Shown here in pieces: positions 11,401 to 20,400 of a stretch of 64,000 nucleotides of DNA. The notes beneath the pieces are model-generated. The model did not search any database. It was not told the DNA's origin and worked only from the letters and a program-made list of their open reading frames with translations. A program made the translations under genes and the position numbers. Source of the DNA: an uncultured Clostridia bacterium (GTDB lineage Bacteria > Bacillota > Clostridia > Christensenellales > UBA1242); NCBI GenBank assembly GCA_944362545.1, contig CALVTJ010000001.1, positions 1 to 64,000 of the forward strand, written 5' to 3'. Within the stretch, counting starts at the first letter, position 1; each line of letters opens with the position of its first letter.

Positions 11401-14400
11401 TACTCGCGAGCTATCACAGTCAATGAAGAGATGATATACAGAGTGCTGATTCGTGATATGTCAAACACTCGCATGGACACGGCTTATGACCCAAACAATG
11501 TTATTCAATACACAAATTATTATTCCGCAAGACAGACCATCATCATCAGTTTTGACTCATCTGAATTTTTCATAGAATTTGAAAATGAACAGGGCGAAAC
11601 GGAAGTGCTAACTTCAAACAATGTGGTTGAGGGAACAATCGCAACAAACGATGGCATCTCGCGCCAAACAAAGACAACCTATCTAAGTCCTACAAGAATG
11701 AACAAAGCGTTTGTTTTGTCATTCATTCCAACAATTACAAATGAAGATATGTTAATTCAAGTTGACAGCGTGATTATCAAATATTATCCATATATTGAAA
11801 TAACAAATACAATCGGAGATATAACTTACCACTCATACACGCTCTCTGACAGTGCCACCGAAATCAATGTTTATGACTTCACCGAAAATGGTGCAATCAC
11901 AGAAGTTCAACAGGAAGAAATCCGCTTAAATGCCAATAATGTCACAATGGAAGGAAAATATGAAATTGTGAGAACTTACTACATTGATGAAGGTTATTCT
12001 TACAACGAAAACGACTTCTATCAAAGAACATATGTCTTTTATGTTGACAGAAACGAAGTTGTGACAAATGCCGAACTTGTCAGTGATGAAAATGGTTCGC
12101 ATCTTGAAAGTTTGGTCGGTGGAGACATCTTTGTGTCGATGTATGACAATGGCACAAATGCAAGTTTAGTTGTCACTTTCCCAAACAGTGAAGAAGGAAA
12201 CACAAATGGTTCATCACTTTACAACAATGGCACAGTTAGGTCAATTTTAACAACAAATTTGCTTCCTGTATATGTTTATGTTCCACAATATAAATATACC
12301 TCTTATACTATCAAAACTGCAATGCTGGCAAATGGAACAATTCTTTACAATGATGAAGCGTTGCAAGAAGAAACAAACATTGTTTTGAATTCCGGTGCAA
12401 AAGTGACTGTCCTTTCAGCAACTGAACAGACTGCCAAGATTGTCCATGAAGATGAAATCTATTACATAGCAGTTTCACAGATAGCAAGTTATGATTTTGA
12501 AGTGCAGTATGAAGATTATCATGTGCTTAATGTACAAACAACACTTTACAACGATAGCACACTTTTAACACCTTCAGATGAAACCCTTCCAGCTGGCACA
12601 ATCATTGACATTGTAGCAAGCACAGCAGACAGCACACAGATAAGATACAATTCACAGTTATACTTCATTGCAAACAATTCATACACCCTTGCAAATGAGG
12701 ACAACTTCTACTTTGGCTCTTCGCTCATTCGTGAGTATGCTCTTTATGCCGAAATTTACAAAGATGGCACAGAAACAGCAAATCTTGTTGCAGTCACATC
12801 AACAAATCCACGCAATCCAACCTTGGAAACAACAACCACTGATGGTTCAGGCTTCTTGAACTTTTACAATTACAATGATGGCTCAAAATTTGAATATCTG
12901 TCACAAGAAGGCACCTACTATGTTCGCATTTATCAAGGAAGATATGGCACGGAAGTTGGCGAAAACAATTATCAACAATATTTGACATTCAGTTTTGAAA
13001 TCCAAAGATCAAATCCAGACTTTGTGGTGCAATCAACTTCAAACTCTGTTCTCAATTCCATCACAGCATCTCCTGCTCCTTCAGTTGACACACAGCCAAG
13101 CATGACATATTACACAAACCAATCTGTTGTCACACTTGTTTGGGAAGCAGGTAGCACTTACATGGCCGATATCGACATTGATGAAATTGTATTTAGGTCG
13201 TTTGACGGAACAACCTTCCATGTGAGCGATGATGTGTTTGCACAAAGTCCAACTCTTTCAGGGAACAACTATGTTGCACAACTTGACCTGCAAAAACTTG
13301 GAGTTTACACAAATGGCGGTTATGTTGACATCACAATGCAGTTTAAAAATCATGATGCAAGGTTCTATTCAAGAGTGACAAAGCGTGTTGCGGTTGACCT
13401 TTCCGCCCCAAGCACAAATGTGCAAAACTTGGTGACAAATTCTACAAGCGGAAATCTCATTGCTCCGCTGACAAATTCAGCGCTTCGCACCTACTACACA
13501 GCAGATATGGAACAAACTGATGATTTGACTAACACCAGCTACAACATCTCAAACAACACTGGAACATTTGCTTATTATTCATACAGTGTGACTGCAGACT
13601 TCTTGCAAACACTCAAAAATTCACTTGGTGGAGATGTTTTTAGAACCTACATTCGCGCCTTTGTCGACACTCATGGAAACAACACCAAATATACATCACA
13701 AGCAGAACAAGAAACAACTCCAACAAACTTCTTTGCATCAAATTTTGATGACATAACAACCGTGACAACACTTTCCCCTGACACTTACTATGAAGTTGTG
13801 GAAATGGATATTGCGGGCAACATGGCAATCTACACAATTTATGTGACTGCCTACACATCCAGCACAGTTGAAGGGAGCGACTTCAACAACCTTATCACTT
13901 ACACAGATGGCGATGGGCAGGAACACTCCTACACAATTGATGATTATCTTTTGACACAGTCATATCAAAATGCAACAAACACTATTTATGCAAGGACAGG
14001 CTTTACTCTTGAAAACATCAATTTCTTTGGTGATGCTTGGGCGCAAATAAGACTTATCACCGTGAGTGCAACCGGAGTTTCTACAACAAGATATCTGATG
14101 CTCACGCCTTGGGACAGAGGTTTTGCTTATGCTTTTGTTGGTCAAAACTACACAAGAATTGCCATTGGTGACCTTGTTGATGGAAGCATAAGTTCGAGAT
14201 ACAAAAACACTATTGCAATCTACAACAGGCAAAATCTCACAACAACAAACTTCTATCTAAACATCAGAAACACCTCGCTCACAGCAAACCTTACAGACAG
14301 TCAAAACAGAGAATTTATCCGTTTTGCACAGCCATCAGATTCTGCAATTCAAAACACCATTTATGGCTCTACATTTGTGACACATCTTCAAATCACAGCA

Positions 14401-17013
14401 AATGATGAAATCATATATGATCAAACAAACGAACTTGGCTTTGCAAGTTTATGGCAGTCAAATTCCAATGTCACTGTCACATATGATGCCACACTTGGCA
14501 CAATCACTTTTGAAATAAATCCATCACTTGGCTTCGTTTCAAACACCAGAATTGTGTATAATTACGCCGACAACTTTGGCACACAGTACAGAGAAATTCA
14601 TCTTTACAGAGAAACTCTCATCACACAAGAAGTGACATCACAACAAGACCTATACTCTTACTATGACACTACAAATGGCAGACTGTATTACATTACCAAA
14701 AATGGTTTGCAATATCACTATAATCCAAATAAATATACTGTGGAAATTTTCGATTTGGTAGATGGAGAAATTGCCGACACTTTGACAAATGCCACAATCA
14801 GTTCTTCTCAAAACGGACAAGGAGTGACAACAATCTTGGTCTCCACAACAAACACCACAAACTTCTATAATGACAATTTTGCTATAGTTGTGCGCGACTT
14901 TAATAATGCCGATACAAATACAAATCTTGTCAAAACGCTTTACTTCACCCTTTACAACCAACTTCCACAGGCAAATAACACAACCGCGAACAACTTGCCA
15001 GGGCAGTTCAAAATTTTGGATGCAAACAGAAACAATGTCACCCAAAACATCATTGAAGGCAGTGGAAGCGAAGACTCAGGATACTTCTCCGAAGTGACAA
15101 TTCAATATGCTCAGCAAGAGACCTTCATACCTGTCGTATATTCCATCAGTCGTGATGGCGTGAATTGGACAGAAATCACATCGGGCACAAGACTTGTTTG
15201 TCAATCAAATGAAATGGAAACCTACTATTTGAAGATATGGTATGATGAAACCTATCTTGACAATGAAATGGGCACTCCTGAATATGTCTTTGGATATGTT
15301 CCAGCAAGTCAAATCTATCAATTCAATTTGTCTTCATTGACAGCAACATATTGGATAGAGAAGACAATTGATGGCGTGACAAGCATTGTAGAACGCAGTG
15401 ACACGGTCTATGAAACACCAACCGGCGGACACTTTGCAAATCACTACATTGTCAATGTTGGTTATGCGGACAGAGATTTGGTGACAATTCAAACAAATCA
15501 AGAACAAGACATCACCGCCACCCGAGTTGAAGTATACACAGACAGTTCTACCGTGACATCAGAACTGTGGACAATCTCAAACATGGGTAGCACCGATCTT
15601 GGAAACATTGCTCCATTCAATTCAAACATTGTCATCACTTATATCCCAAATTCTGACAACTTTGTTGATGAGTTTTACACCTACAACATGAACGGCATCA
15701 TTGACACAAGCAACAACCTTGTCAACGACTCCTCAAAAAGCGTGGTTGTCTCACAAGATTATTCTTCAATTGACAGAATTGAACTTCAATGGTCAAGTTA
15801 TTATGGCATCCCACAAAACGAAATCAACATCCGCCTTGTTAAGGATGGAGTTGAACTCTTCCCTGTGGTTTACTCAAGAAGAACAAACAACCGCGACTAT
15901 AATTACATCTATTTGACACATTCTGGTCATTACACAATTTCGCTTTACGACAACGCCGGAAACGTTCAAAGATTCAATCGAGGCAGTTCTGGACAAACAG
16001 AGCAGTTCTCGTTCATCTTCTTGAAAGATGTGCCATTTACAGTCACCTATATAGACCCAGTGAGCGGACAAGAACAAACCACTCTTCCAATTAAGCAGGC
16101 AATTTACAATGGTACAGTGACACTCAACATTGATCCAAACACACGCTCCGAATTCTACTCACTTGATGGTTATCCAGTCATCACAGTCAGAAAGGATGGG
16201 CAAGATTACACCGGCACATTCACTGATGACACAACCTACATTTTTGATGAACCAGGATATTATGAAGTTTACTTCTCGGCAACATCAAACATCCCAGATG
16301 TTGGACCAATCAGACAGGAAACATATCAATTTACAATTCTAAATCCAAATGAATATCGCTATTCTTACATTTACAACAGATATTCAAACTACTATATAGA
16401 ACGAGTGCTCAAAAACGATGTTGACATAACAGACCAACTTCTGCGCACGCTTGATGTGTCAACTCTGACAATAAATGGCAGAACCTACATGGCAGAACTT
16501 CCACTTTCCTATCTTGACGAAAAGACCGGCTCAGGCACTTACCTTATTACAGTAAACTCAAATGATAGATTGTTTGCCGACTCCACATTGCAAACAAGTT
16601 TCACTTACAAAGTTAACATTCAAGTCGGCACAGCTCCAATAAGAATTTCGATTGCCGAGGGCTCATCAACAACTGACCCAATCACAATCACATTCAACAG
16701 AGCAAACATCTATTCAGAGATGGGCGAAAGCACAGTGAGAATCTTGAGGTCTTCTGGAAATTCAAATACACTTTACTACACATTGGATATCACCGATGCC
16801 ACAGACCAAACGGTTTCAACACAAATCACAAACTCTGGAACATATTATATTCAAATCTTGTCGCCGAGTGGCAATTTGCTTTACAGTTATCGTGTTGTGA
16901 AAAATGAACCACTCAATGCTGCTGCGATCATCGCAATTGTAATTGCTGCGTTGGTAGTGGTTGCTGTTATCATCATAATTGTTAAGTTGAGAAAAAGAAT
17001 AAGAGTTAAATAA
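8419..17013 (+). CDS. Giant membrane-anchored cell-surface protein, 2864 aa, Ig-like modules
   Basis: Exported protein: a basic N terminus and hydrophobic stretch (about residues 8-30) form a signal peptide or anchor, and the C terminus has one membrane helix (about 2832-2857) with a KLRKRIRVK tail, so the body should lie outside the cell. There is no LPXTG motif. The body is rich in Thr, Ser, Asn, Tyr and Asp and consists of divergent beta-sandwich, Ig-like units. Their end signature D-x-AGN is repeated (DEAGNHSIEVY near 832, DIAGNMAIYTI near 1797, DNAGNVQRF near 2513) after a GxY-x-V strand. Two SH3-like stretches lie at about 1302-1360 and 1370-1440 (LYND-x-n-GAKVTVLSA type). ATG 8419 follows GAGAGG. 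Adhesion or surface-coat role is inferred; ligand unknown. Monocistronic, convergent with the 1438-aa gene. Confidence 0.88.
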   Translation: MEKSNRFIKSFLYIFFAVCFASFGFMFATKPSANKIALAEDVSQTEIDNQNIPDYFSAQEYLFDGTESTENPSSLIDSDTFLYFSENSTSNYLTLSLATNGNELSPQNDIYNFVYYPDLENTSVFYFYSIDSVSLSINGQDQDINMGDYISYSGFTFPNNHSAAQPQQFNMTFTRLPDGGAEALENNEIAITDEDGNVIEGIYSLSLTYTLYTCTDGGTNMQETAFSDQIVTVNYSFYVVDRAEYFFNNRPNIVYNSFDHDIALSGTSDMQNAFYLYSNYSAEDNTNSIPYIEYDYTKFELNIEKKLSNTTYNAHLQYDKDASSPSPVYTSGDDIVHTELDTESKTCRVYFTDVGNYTLSFDAIQIVDFSIDADTQVRKYALDGVTSITKNVLVYMYGYQANYTDMDKPTDENNIRQISELKEYDFENGRFENSADITSEFLASNENYSQTTGNTTFNISNVLNYINTNNIQPVQTDQTPIRLTSNASLVQSQTLRSYIYSTTRVSSAYEQGNFGSIVSGENAQQLYRTTFEGRTDSTAGKYIYIIAYTFDNYYLNEGTLSANTVFYQVFYFEIVKDLPSIAVMTTESGKNVPSDTFVNENVNIVNTTLDNPFNQDVTIQIYAYDYDSNTYMSDFGGTSGISWNTLLASDNEENFVTLDRSAFYTVRLYFSNQVTASNLLITSNSGYFREQTFTIDKNPLENITARNVTEITNSTNYRVVSTLSTFTTNQSVVLSWNEKASGARTFAYYRYFPIIDGQYYSNRPAVLSETLRVLLRYSTEDSFLPVNNLLNMSTTNNNWLPYQGNTIEFDSTVSTEYVLSDAGLYLVDVYDEAGNHSIEVYMIDTTTPYFAIFDGQSYELTSSSVYVTTPSTLYWAKNKAIYIVNFRTLSYTSSINPDNITVDDLTYDGTHFYDFYLTYDGTPCTDIFSVIYNKLYSNGYMRSLNNINITISPETDGTSNLFNGYNGLYITIPINSTSYYIDREHASYTAQTDVYSRAITVNEEMIYRVLIRDMSNTRMDTAYDPNNVIQYTNYYSARQTIIISFDSSEFFIEFENEQGETEVLTSNNVVEGTIATNDGISRQTKTTYLSPTRMNKAFVLSFIPTITNEDMLIQVDSVIIKYYPYIEITNTIGDITYHSYTLSDSATEINVYDFTENGAITEVQQEEIRLNANNVTMEGKYEIVRTYYIDEGYSYNENDFYQRTYVFYVDRNEVVTNAELVSDENGSHLESLVGGDIFVSMYDNGTNASLVVTFPNSEEGNTNGSSLYNNGTVRSILTTNLLPVYVYVPQYKYTSYTIKTAMLANGTILYNDEALQEETNIVLNSGAKVTVLSATEQTAKIVHEDEIYYIAVSQIASYDFEVQYEDYHVLNVQTTLYNDSTLLTPSDETLPAGTIIDIVASTADSTQIRYNSQLYFIANNSYTLANEDNFYFGSSLIREYALYAEIYKDGTETANLVAVTSTNPRNPTLETTTTDGSGFLNFYNYNDGSKFEYLSQEGTYYVRIYQGRYGTEVGENNYQQYLTFSFEIQRSNPDFVVQSTSNSVLNSITASPAPSVDTQPSMTYYTNQSVVTLVWEAGSTYMADIDIDEIVFRSFDGTTFHVSDDVFAQSPTLSGNNYVAQLDLQKLGVYTNGGYVDITMQFKNHDARFYSRVTKRVAVDLSAPSTNVQNLVTNSTSGNLIAPLTNSALRTYYTADMEQTDDLTNTSYNISNNTGTFAYYSYSVTADFLQTLKNSLGGDVFRTYIRAFVDTHGNNTKYTSQAEQETTPTNFFASNFDDITTVTTLSPDTYYEVVEMDIAGNMAIYTIYVTAYTSSTVEGSDFNNLITYTDGDGQEHSYTIDDYLLTQSYQNATNTIYARTGFTLENINFFGDAWAQIRLITVSATGVSTTRYLMLTPWDRGFAYAFVGQNYTRIAIGDLVDGSISSRYKNTIAIYNRQNLTTTNFYLNIRNTSLTANLTDSQNREFIRFAQPSDSAIQNTIYGSTFVTHLQITANDEIIYDQTNELGFASLWQSNSNVTVTYDATLGTITFEINPSLGFVSNTRIVYNYADNFGTQYREIHLYRETLITQEVTSQQDLYSYYDTTNGRLYYITKNGLQYHYNPNKYTVEIFDLVDGEIADTLTNATISSSQNGQGVTTILVSTTNTTNFYNDNFAIVVRDFNNADTNTNLVKTLYFTLYNQLPQANNTTANNLPGQFKILDANRNNVTQNIIEGSGSEDSGYFSEVTIQYAQQETFIPVVYSISRDGVNWTEITSGTRLVCQSNEMETYYLKIWYDETYLDNEMGTPEYVFGYVPASQIYQFNLSSLTATYWIEKTIDGVTSIVERSDTVYETPTGGHFANHYIVNVGYADRDLVTIQTNQEQDITATRVEVYTDSSTVTSELWTISNMGSTDLGNIAPFNSNIVITYIPNSDNFVDEFYTYNMNGIIDTSNNLVNDSSKSVVVSQDYSSIDRIELQWSSYYGIPQNEINIRLVKDGVELFPVVYSRRTNNRDYNYIYLTHSGHYTISLYDNAGNVQRFNRGSSGQTEQFSFIFLKDVPFTVTYIDPVSGQEQTTLPIKQAIYNGTVTLNIDPNTRSEFYSLDGYPVITVRKDGQDYTGTFTDDTTYIFDEPGYYEVYFSATSNIPDVGPIRQETYQFTILNPNEYRYSYIYNRYSNYYIERVLKNDVDITDQLLRTLDVSTLTINGRTYMAELPLSYLDEKTGSGTYLITVNSNDRLFADSTLQTSFTYKVNIQVGTAPIRISIAEGSSTTDPITITFNRANIYSEMGESTVRILRSSGNSNTLYYTLDITDATDQTVSTQITNSGTYYIQILSPSGNLLYSYRVVKNEPLNAAAIIAIVIAALVVVAVIIIIVKLRKRIRVK

Positions 17014-17050
17014 AATGTCATAGAATAACAAATAAGCATTGGTCTAGCGA

Positions 17051-17080
17051 AAAAGAAGGTAAAATTACCTTCTTTTTTAT
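17051..17080 (+). terminator. Terminator of the 2864-aa gene
   Basis: GAAGGTAA/TTACCTTC type stem with a 3-nt loop and flanking A and T runs. It lies 40 bp past the stop codon and ends with TTTTTTATT. Confidence 0.88.
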
Positions 17081-17270
17081 TAACCTTTAAATAAGAGAAA
17101 TTTACTATTTTACGCCCCAAATATACTTGTTGCCTTGCAACACTCACATCTATCCCAAAAACTAAAAACAGTCACACTCATATATGACTTCTTGTAAAAT
17201 GCAACAGATCTCTAAAACAGTCACAGAATGTCACATATTAAGCGTAGCCAAAACATTCCAAAAACAAAAA

Positions 17271-17322
17271 GGTTCTTCGACACATCACTGAGTTCATGGC
17301 TCAGAATGATGATCCATGTGTC
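17271..17322. repeat. REP-like imperfect palindrome (TTCTTCG ... CTCAGAATGA)
   Basis: Nested inverted repeats: outer GACACAT/ATGTGTC (17279-17285 and 17316-17322), inner CTGAG/CTCAG (17288-17292 and 17300-17304). The flank words GGTTCTTCG and CTCAGAATGATGA match the pattern of dispersed intergenic palindromes (TCATTCTGAG ... GAAGAATC) that I know from many bacterial genomes. It lies between two convergent terminators. The rest of 17081-17383 holds no gene that I can support. Confidence 0.55.
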
Positions 17323-17383
17323 TTTCCAAAATAAAACCAATCATAATCATCGAAGCCAATGACATTAAAATGACATTGAGTAT

Positions 17384-17418
17384 AAAAAAAAGACTGACAT
17401 TATGTCAATCTTTTTTTT
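17384..17418 (-). terminator. Terminator of the 1438-aa gene
   Basis: TGACAT/ATGTCA stem with flanking AAGA/TCTT pairs and long A and T runs on both sides. It can act in both directions and sits 10 bp past the stop of the minus-strand gene. Confidence 0.85.
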
Positions 17419-17427
17419 CTTGAAGTT

Positions 17428-20400
17428 TTATTTCTTGAGCTCTTTGTCAAGTTTAACCTTTGAAACAATGAAGTAAACGATAACTCCAACAAGAATCAAA
17501 ACTGAAACGACAATCAAAATTGTTCCAACAACTCTGTAAATTGTGTCTGTGTTAGTTGCTCTTGCAGTCACTTCAATTGTAAAACCAGGATGAGTTGATG
17601 TGTTTCCAGCAGCATCTCTAACTTCAACAGTCAAAGTGTATGTGCCAACTTCATCAAATTCTGGGAATTGATAATTTCCACCAACCATTGTGTATTCAAT
17701 TTCTTCATCACTTGTTGCATTGTTTACAAGTCTGATTGTGATTTCTGGATTTTCAGGCATATCCTTGTTGTCACTGTAGTGAATCTTTGTTGGGTCGAGA
17801 ATCAATGTGTCTCCAAGTTGATAACTTTCATTAACAAAATCATCATCAAATGTCAATGTTGGGGCAATGTTGTCGCCGACAGCAATCTCTTTGCTTGCTG
17901 TGGTGTAGTTTCCGTTGTTGTCATAAACAGTGTAAGTGATTGTGTATGTTCCATCAACTGCGTTTCCACCATTTGCTCTGATATTGTAGGTTTGGTTAGC
18001 AAACAAGTTTGTTGAGAATGTTTGAGAACCTGTTTCACCATTTGCAAGTGTCCAAGAAAGGACAATTCTTGACCTGCTAGCATTGATATTGCTTCTGTCT
18101 ATTGCATCAATGCCATAAATTGTCAAAGCATAACCATCAGAGCCAGCATCAGAAATTATGTCTGGATAGTCATATTTATCGATATAAAATCTAGGTCCTA
18201 CTGTATCTTGAACAATGATTGTGTAAACATCACTTGTAAGTGTGTAAACAGTCAAATCGTTTGCCCAATCGTTAAGGTCAACATCTTGGAAGATTGTTCC
18301 ATTCAAGTCACCCAATAGCGAATTGTTTGATGCATTGTAAACTTTATAATCTTCATTTTGGTCTTTCTTGACTGTGTAAACATTGTCGCCTTGTGTCACA
18401 GAATATGTGCCATCAGCGTTTGCCACAACATTTGCAGTCAAACTGTTATTTTGATATGTGAAGTATCCGCCTGTGTAATCTTCAGAGTTCATGTCATCCC
18501 ATGTGAAAACATTGTGGTTGTAAACTGTGAGCTTTACCGTGTATTGAATTGGATATTCGCCTATTTTTTTAGGAACAAATGAACCTGCCTGTCCATAAGT
18601 TGTGCTCCAATTTGTTGCTCTGCCGTTTTTGTCAACGCCCATAACAACATAATCTGTGTCAGCATAAGCACCTGAATTTGCACTAAATTCATCATATGTC
18701 ACACTGTTTGGAATTTGATAACTTACAGATGGAGTTGGAATTTCAATTCCTACTGTTGGGTCATAGTTTTCATCACCATCAAGTTGCACTGTTCTGCTCT
18801 CCATTGATGTGCTGATAACAGGTGGTTGAATGATTGTTCTTGGAGAAACTTCGTAGTTCACGAAGGAAACAACTGTGTTGTTGTTGCTGTCCTTAACTGC
18901 AATGCTAACTTCATATCTTCCAGCAAAAGCAGCTACAAACTTTCCAGCATGAACTGTGTATCTTCCTGCTCCGCTTTGGCTGAGAACTTCTCTTTCTGAT
19001 GAGAAGTCATAAGTTGCAACAGGTGTTCTTGTTGTGCTGTCACCTTCGCCACTTACATAATTTACCTTTACATCAAAACTCATGTAAGCGACAGCATCAT
19101 CGTTGACAACAAATGTTGGAAGAGTGATTTCCTGTCCTTGAACATATTCTGAAACAAAGGTTTCATCTTCAGTGTCAATGCTGTGGAATTTTGGTGGATT
19201 ATTGTCAGTTCTGTTCAAAATGTTGATTGTTTCAGCATAGACATTGACAAGTCCGGTATCATCATAGGTGTAAACCAAAATTTGAAGTTGTTTTGCATCT
19301 GCTCCACCTTCTGCAAGGTCGATAGAATAAGTTGTTGCACTGGCATCTGTCAAATCGATGTAGCCATCATTTGCCTCAGGTGTTGTGTCATGATAAGCAC
19401 TGTAAATATTTCTCAAATCACCTTCTGTGACATGAATGTTGTTGTTTTCAATGTCTGTCCAAACTTCATCCAAATCATTGATTGAAACAGGTGTTCCATC
19501 TCTTGAAACTTGGATAGGTGTTCCTTCATCATCAAGGAAACGATACCAAGTCTTAACAAGCATATTTGAATCATAGTTATCAGAAGCGGTTGGAACATTG
19601 AATGTGATTGTGCTTGTTGGCAAATAAGAGTCTGCCAAAGTTGTTCCAAATGTGATGTCAGGAAGTTCATTGTCTGTGTAAGAGCCAATATACATTGACC
19701 TTGTCACATCAGTTTCGTTTCCTGCGGCATCTTTTGCGATGTAGTGAATATAATATTGTCCTGTGCCCATTCCGCCGTTTGATGTTGTTGCACCAAAGGT
19801 TTCATCGCTGTCAATATAAGCAAAACCTGCTTTCAATGCTTCTTCCGTCTTGAACCAATCAAGAGCGTTGTCAGCACTGATTGTTTGGTCATTTATTGTC
19901 TTGCCATCAAAGAAATTTTTGTCTCCTTCAAGATTGTTCTCTTCACTGTTGAAGATTTCGAAAATTGTCTTGTAGTTTGCATTGTCGACAACAATCAAAT
20001 ACTTGTTTGCTTTAAGCCAAGCAAGCATTTGAGTGTCGTTTGTTATGCTTTGATCCTTTGTTGCTTTTCTGATAAGATAGTTGTTTGATGTCAGGTTTTC
20101 AAATGCTTTTGCACTTGTGGTGTCACGATAGTTGAAAATCAAGTTTTTGTCATCATAGTCATTGATTGTAAGTTTTACAACTGTGTCATCTGTCATGATT
20201 CTTCTTGTAAGTTCAACACCTTCATCATCAGCCTTTGAAACATTGTCATCAATGCCGATTGCATAAACTACGACACTGTTTGGAACGGCTCTTGATTGAA
20301 GTTTTGAAGAAGCATCTTCGTATCTTGTTTCTTCATCTTTTATTGAAGCATCATAAACAACAGGGGTTGGATTTTGTTCATCCGTGATGTTTTCAAATTC

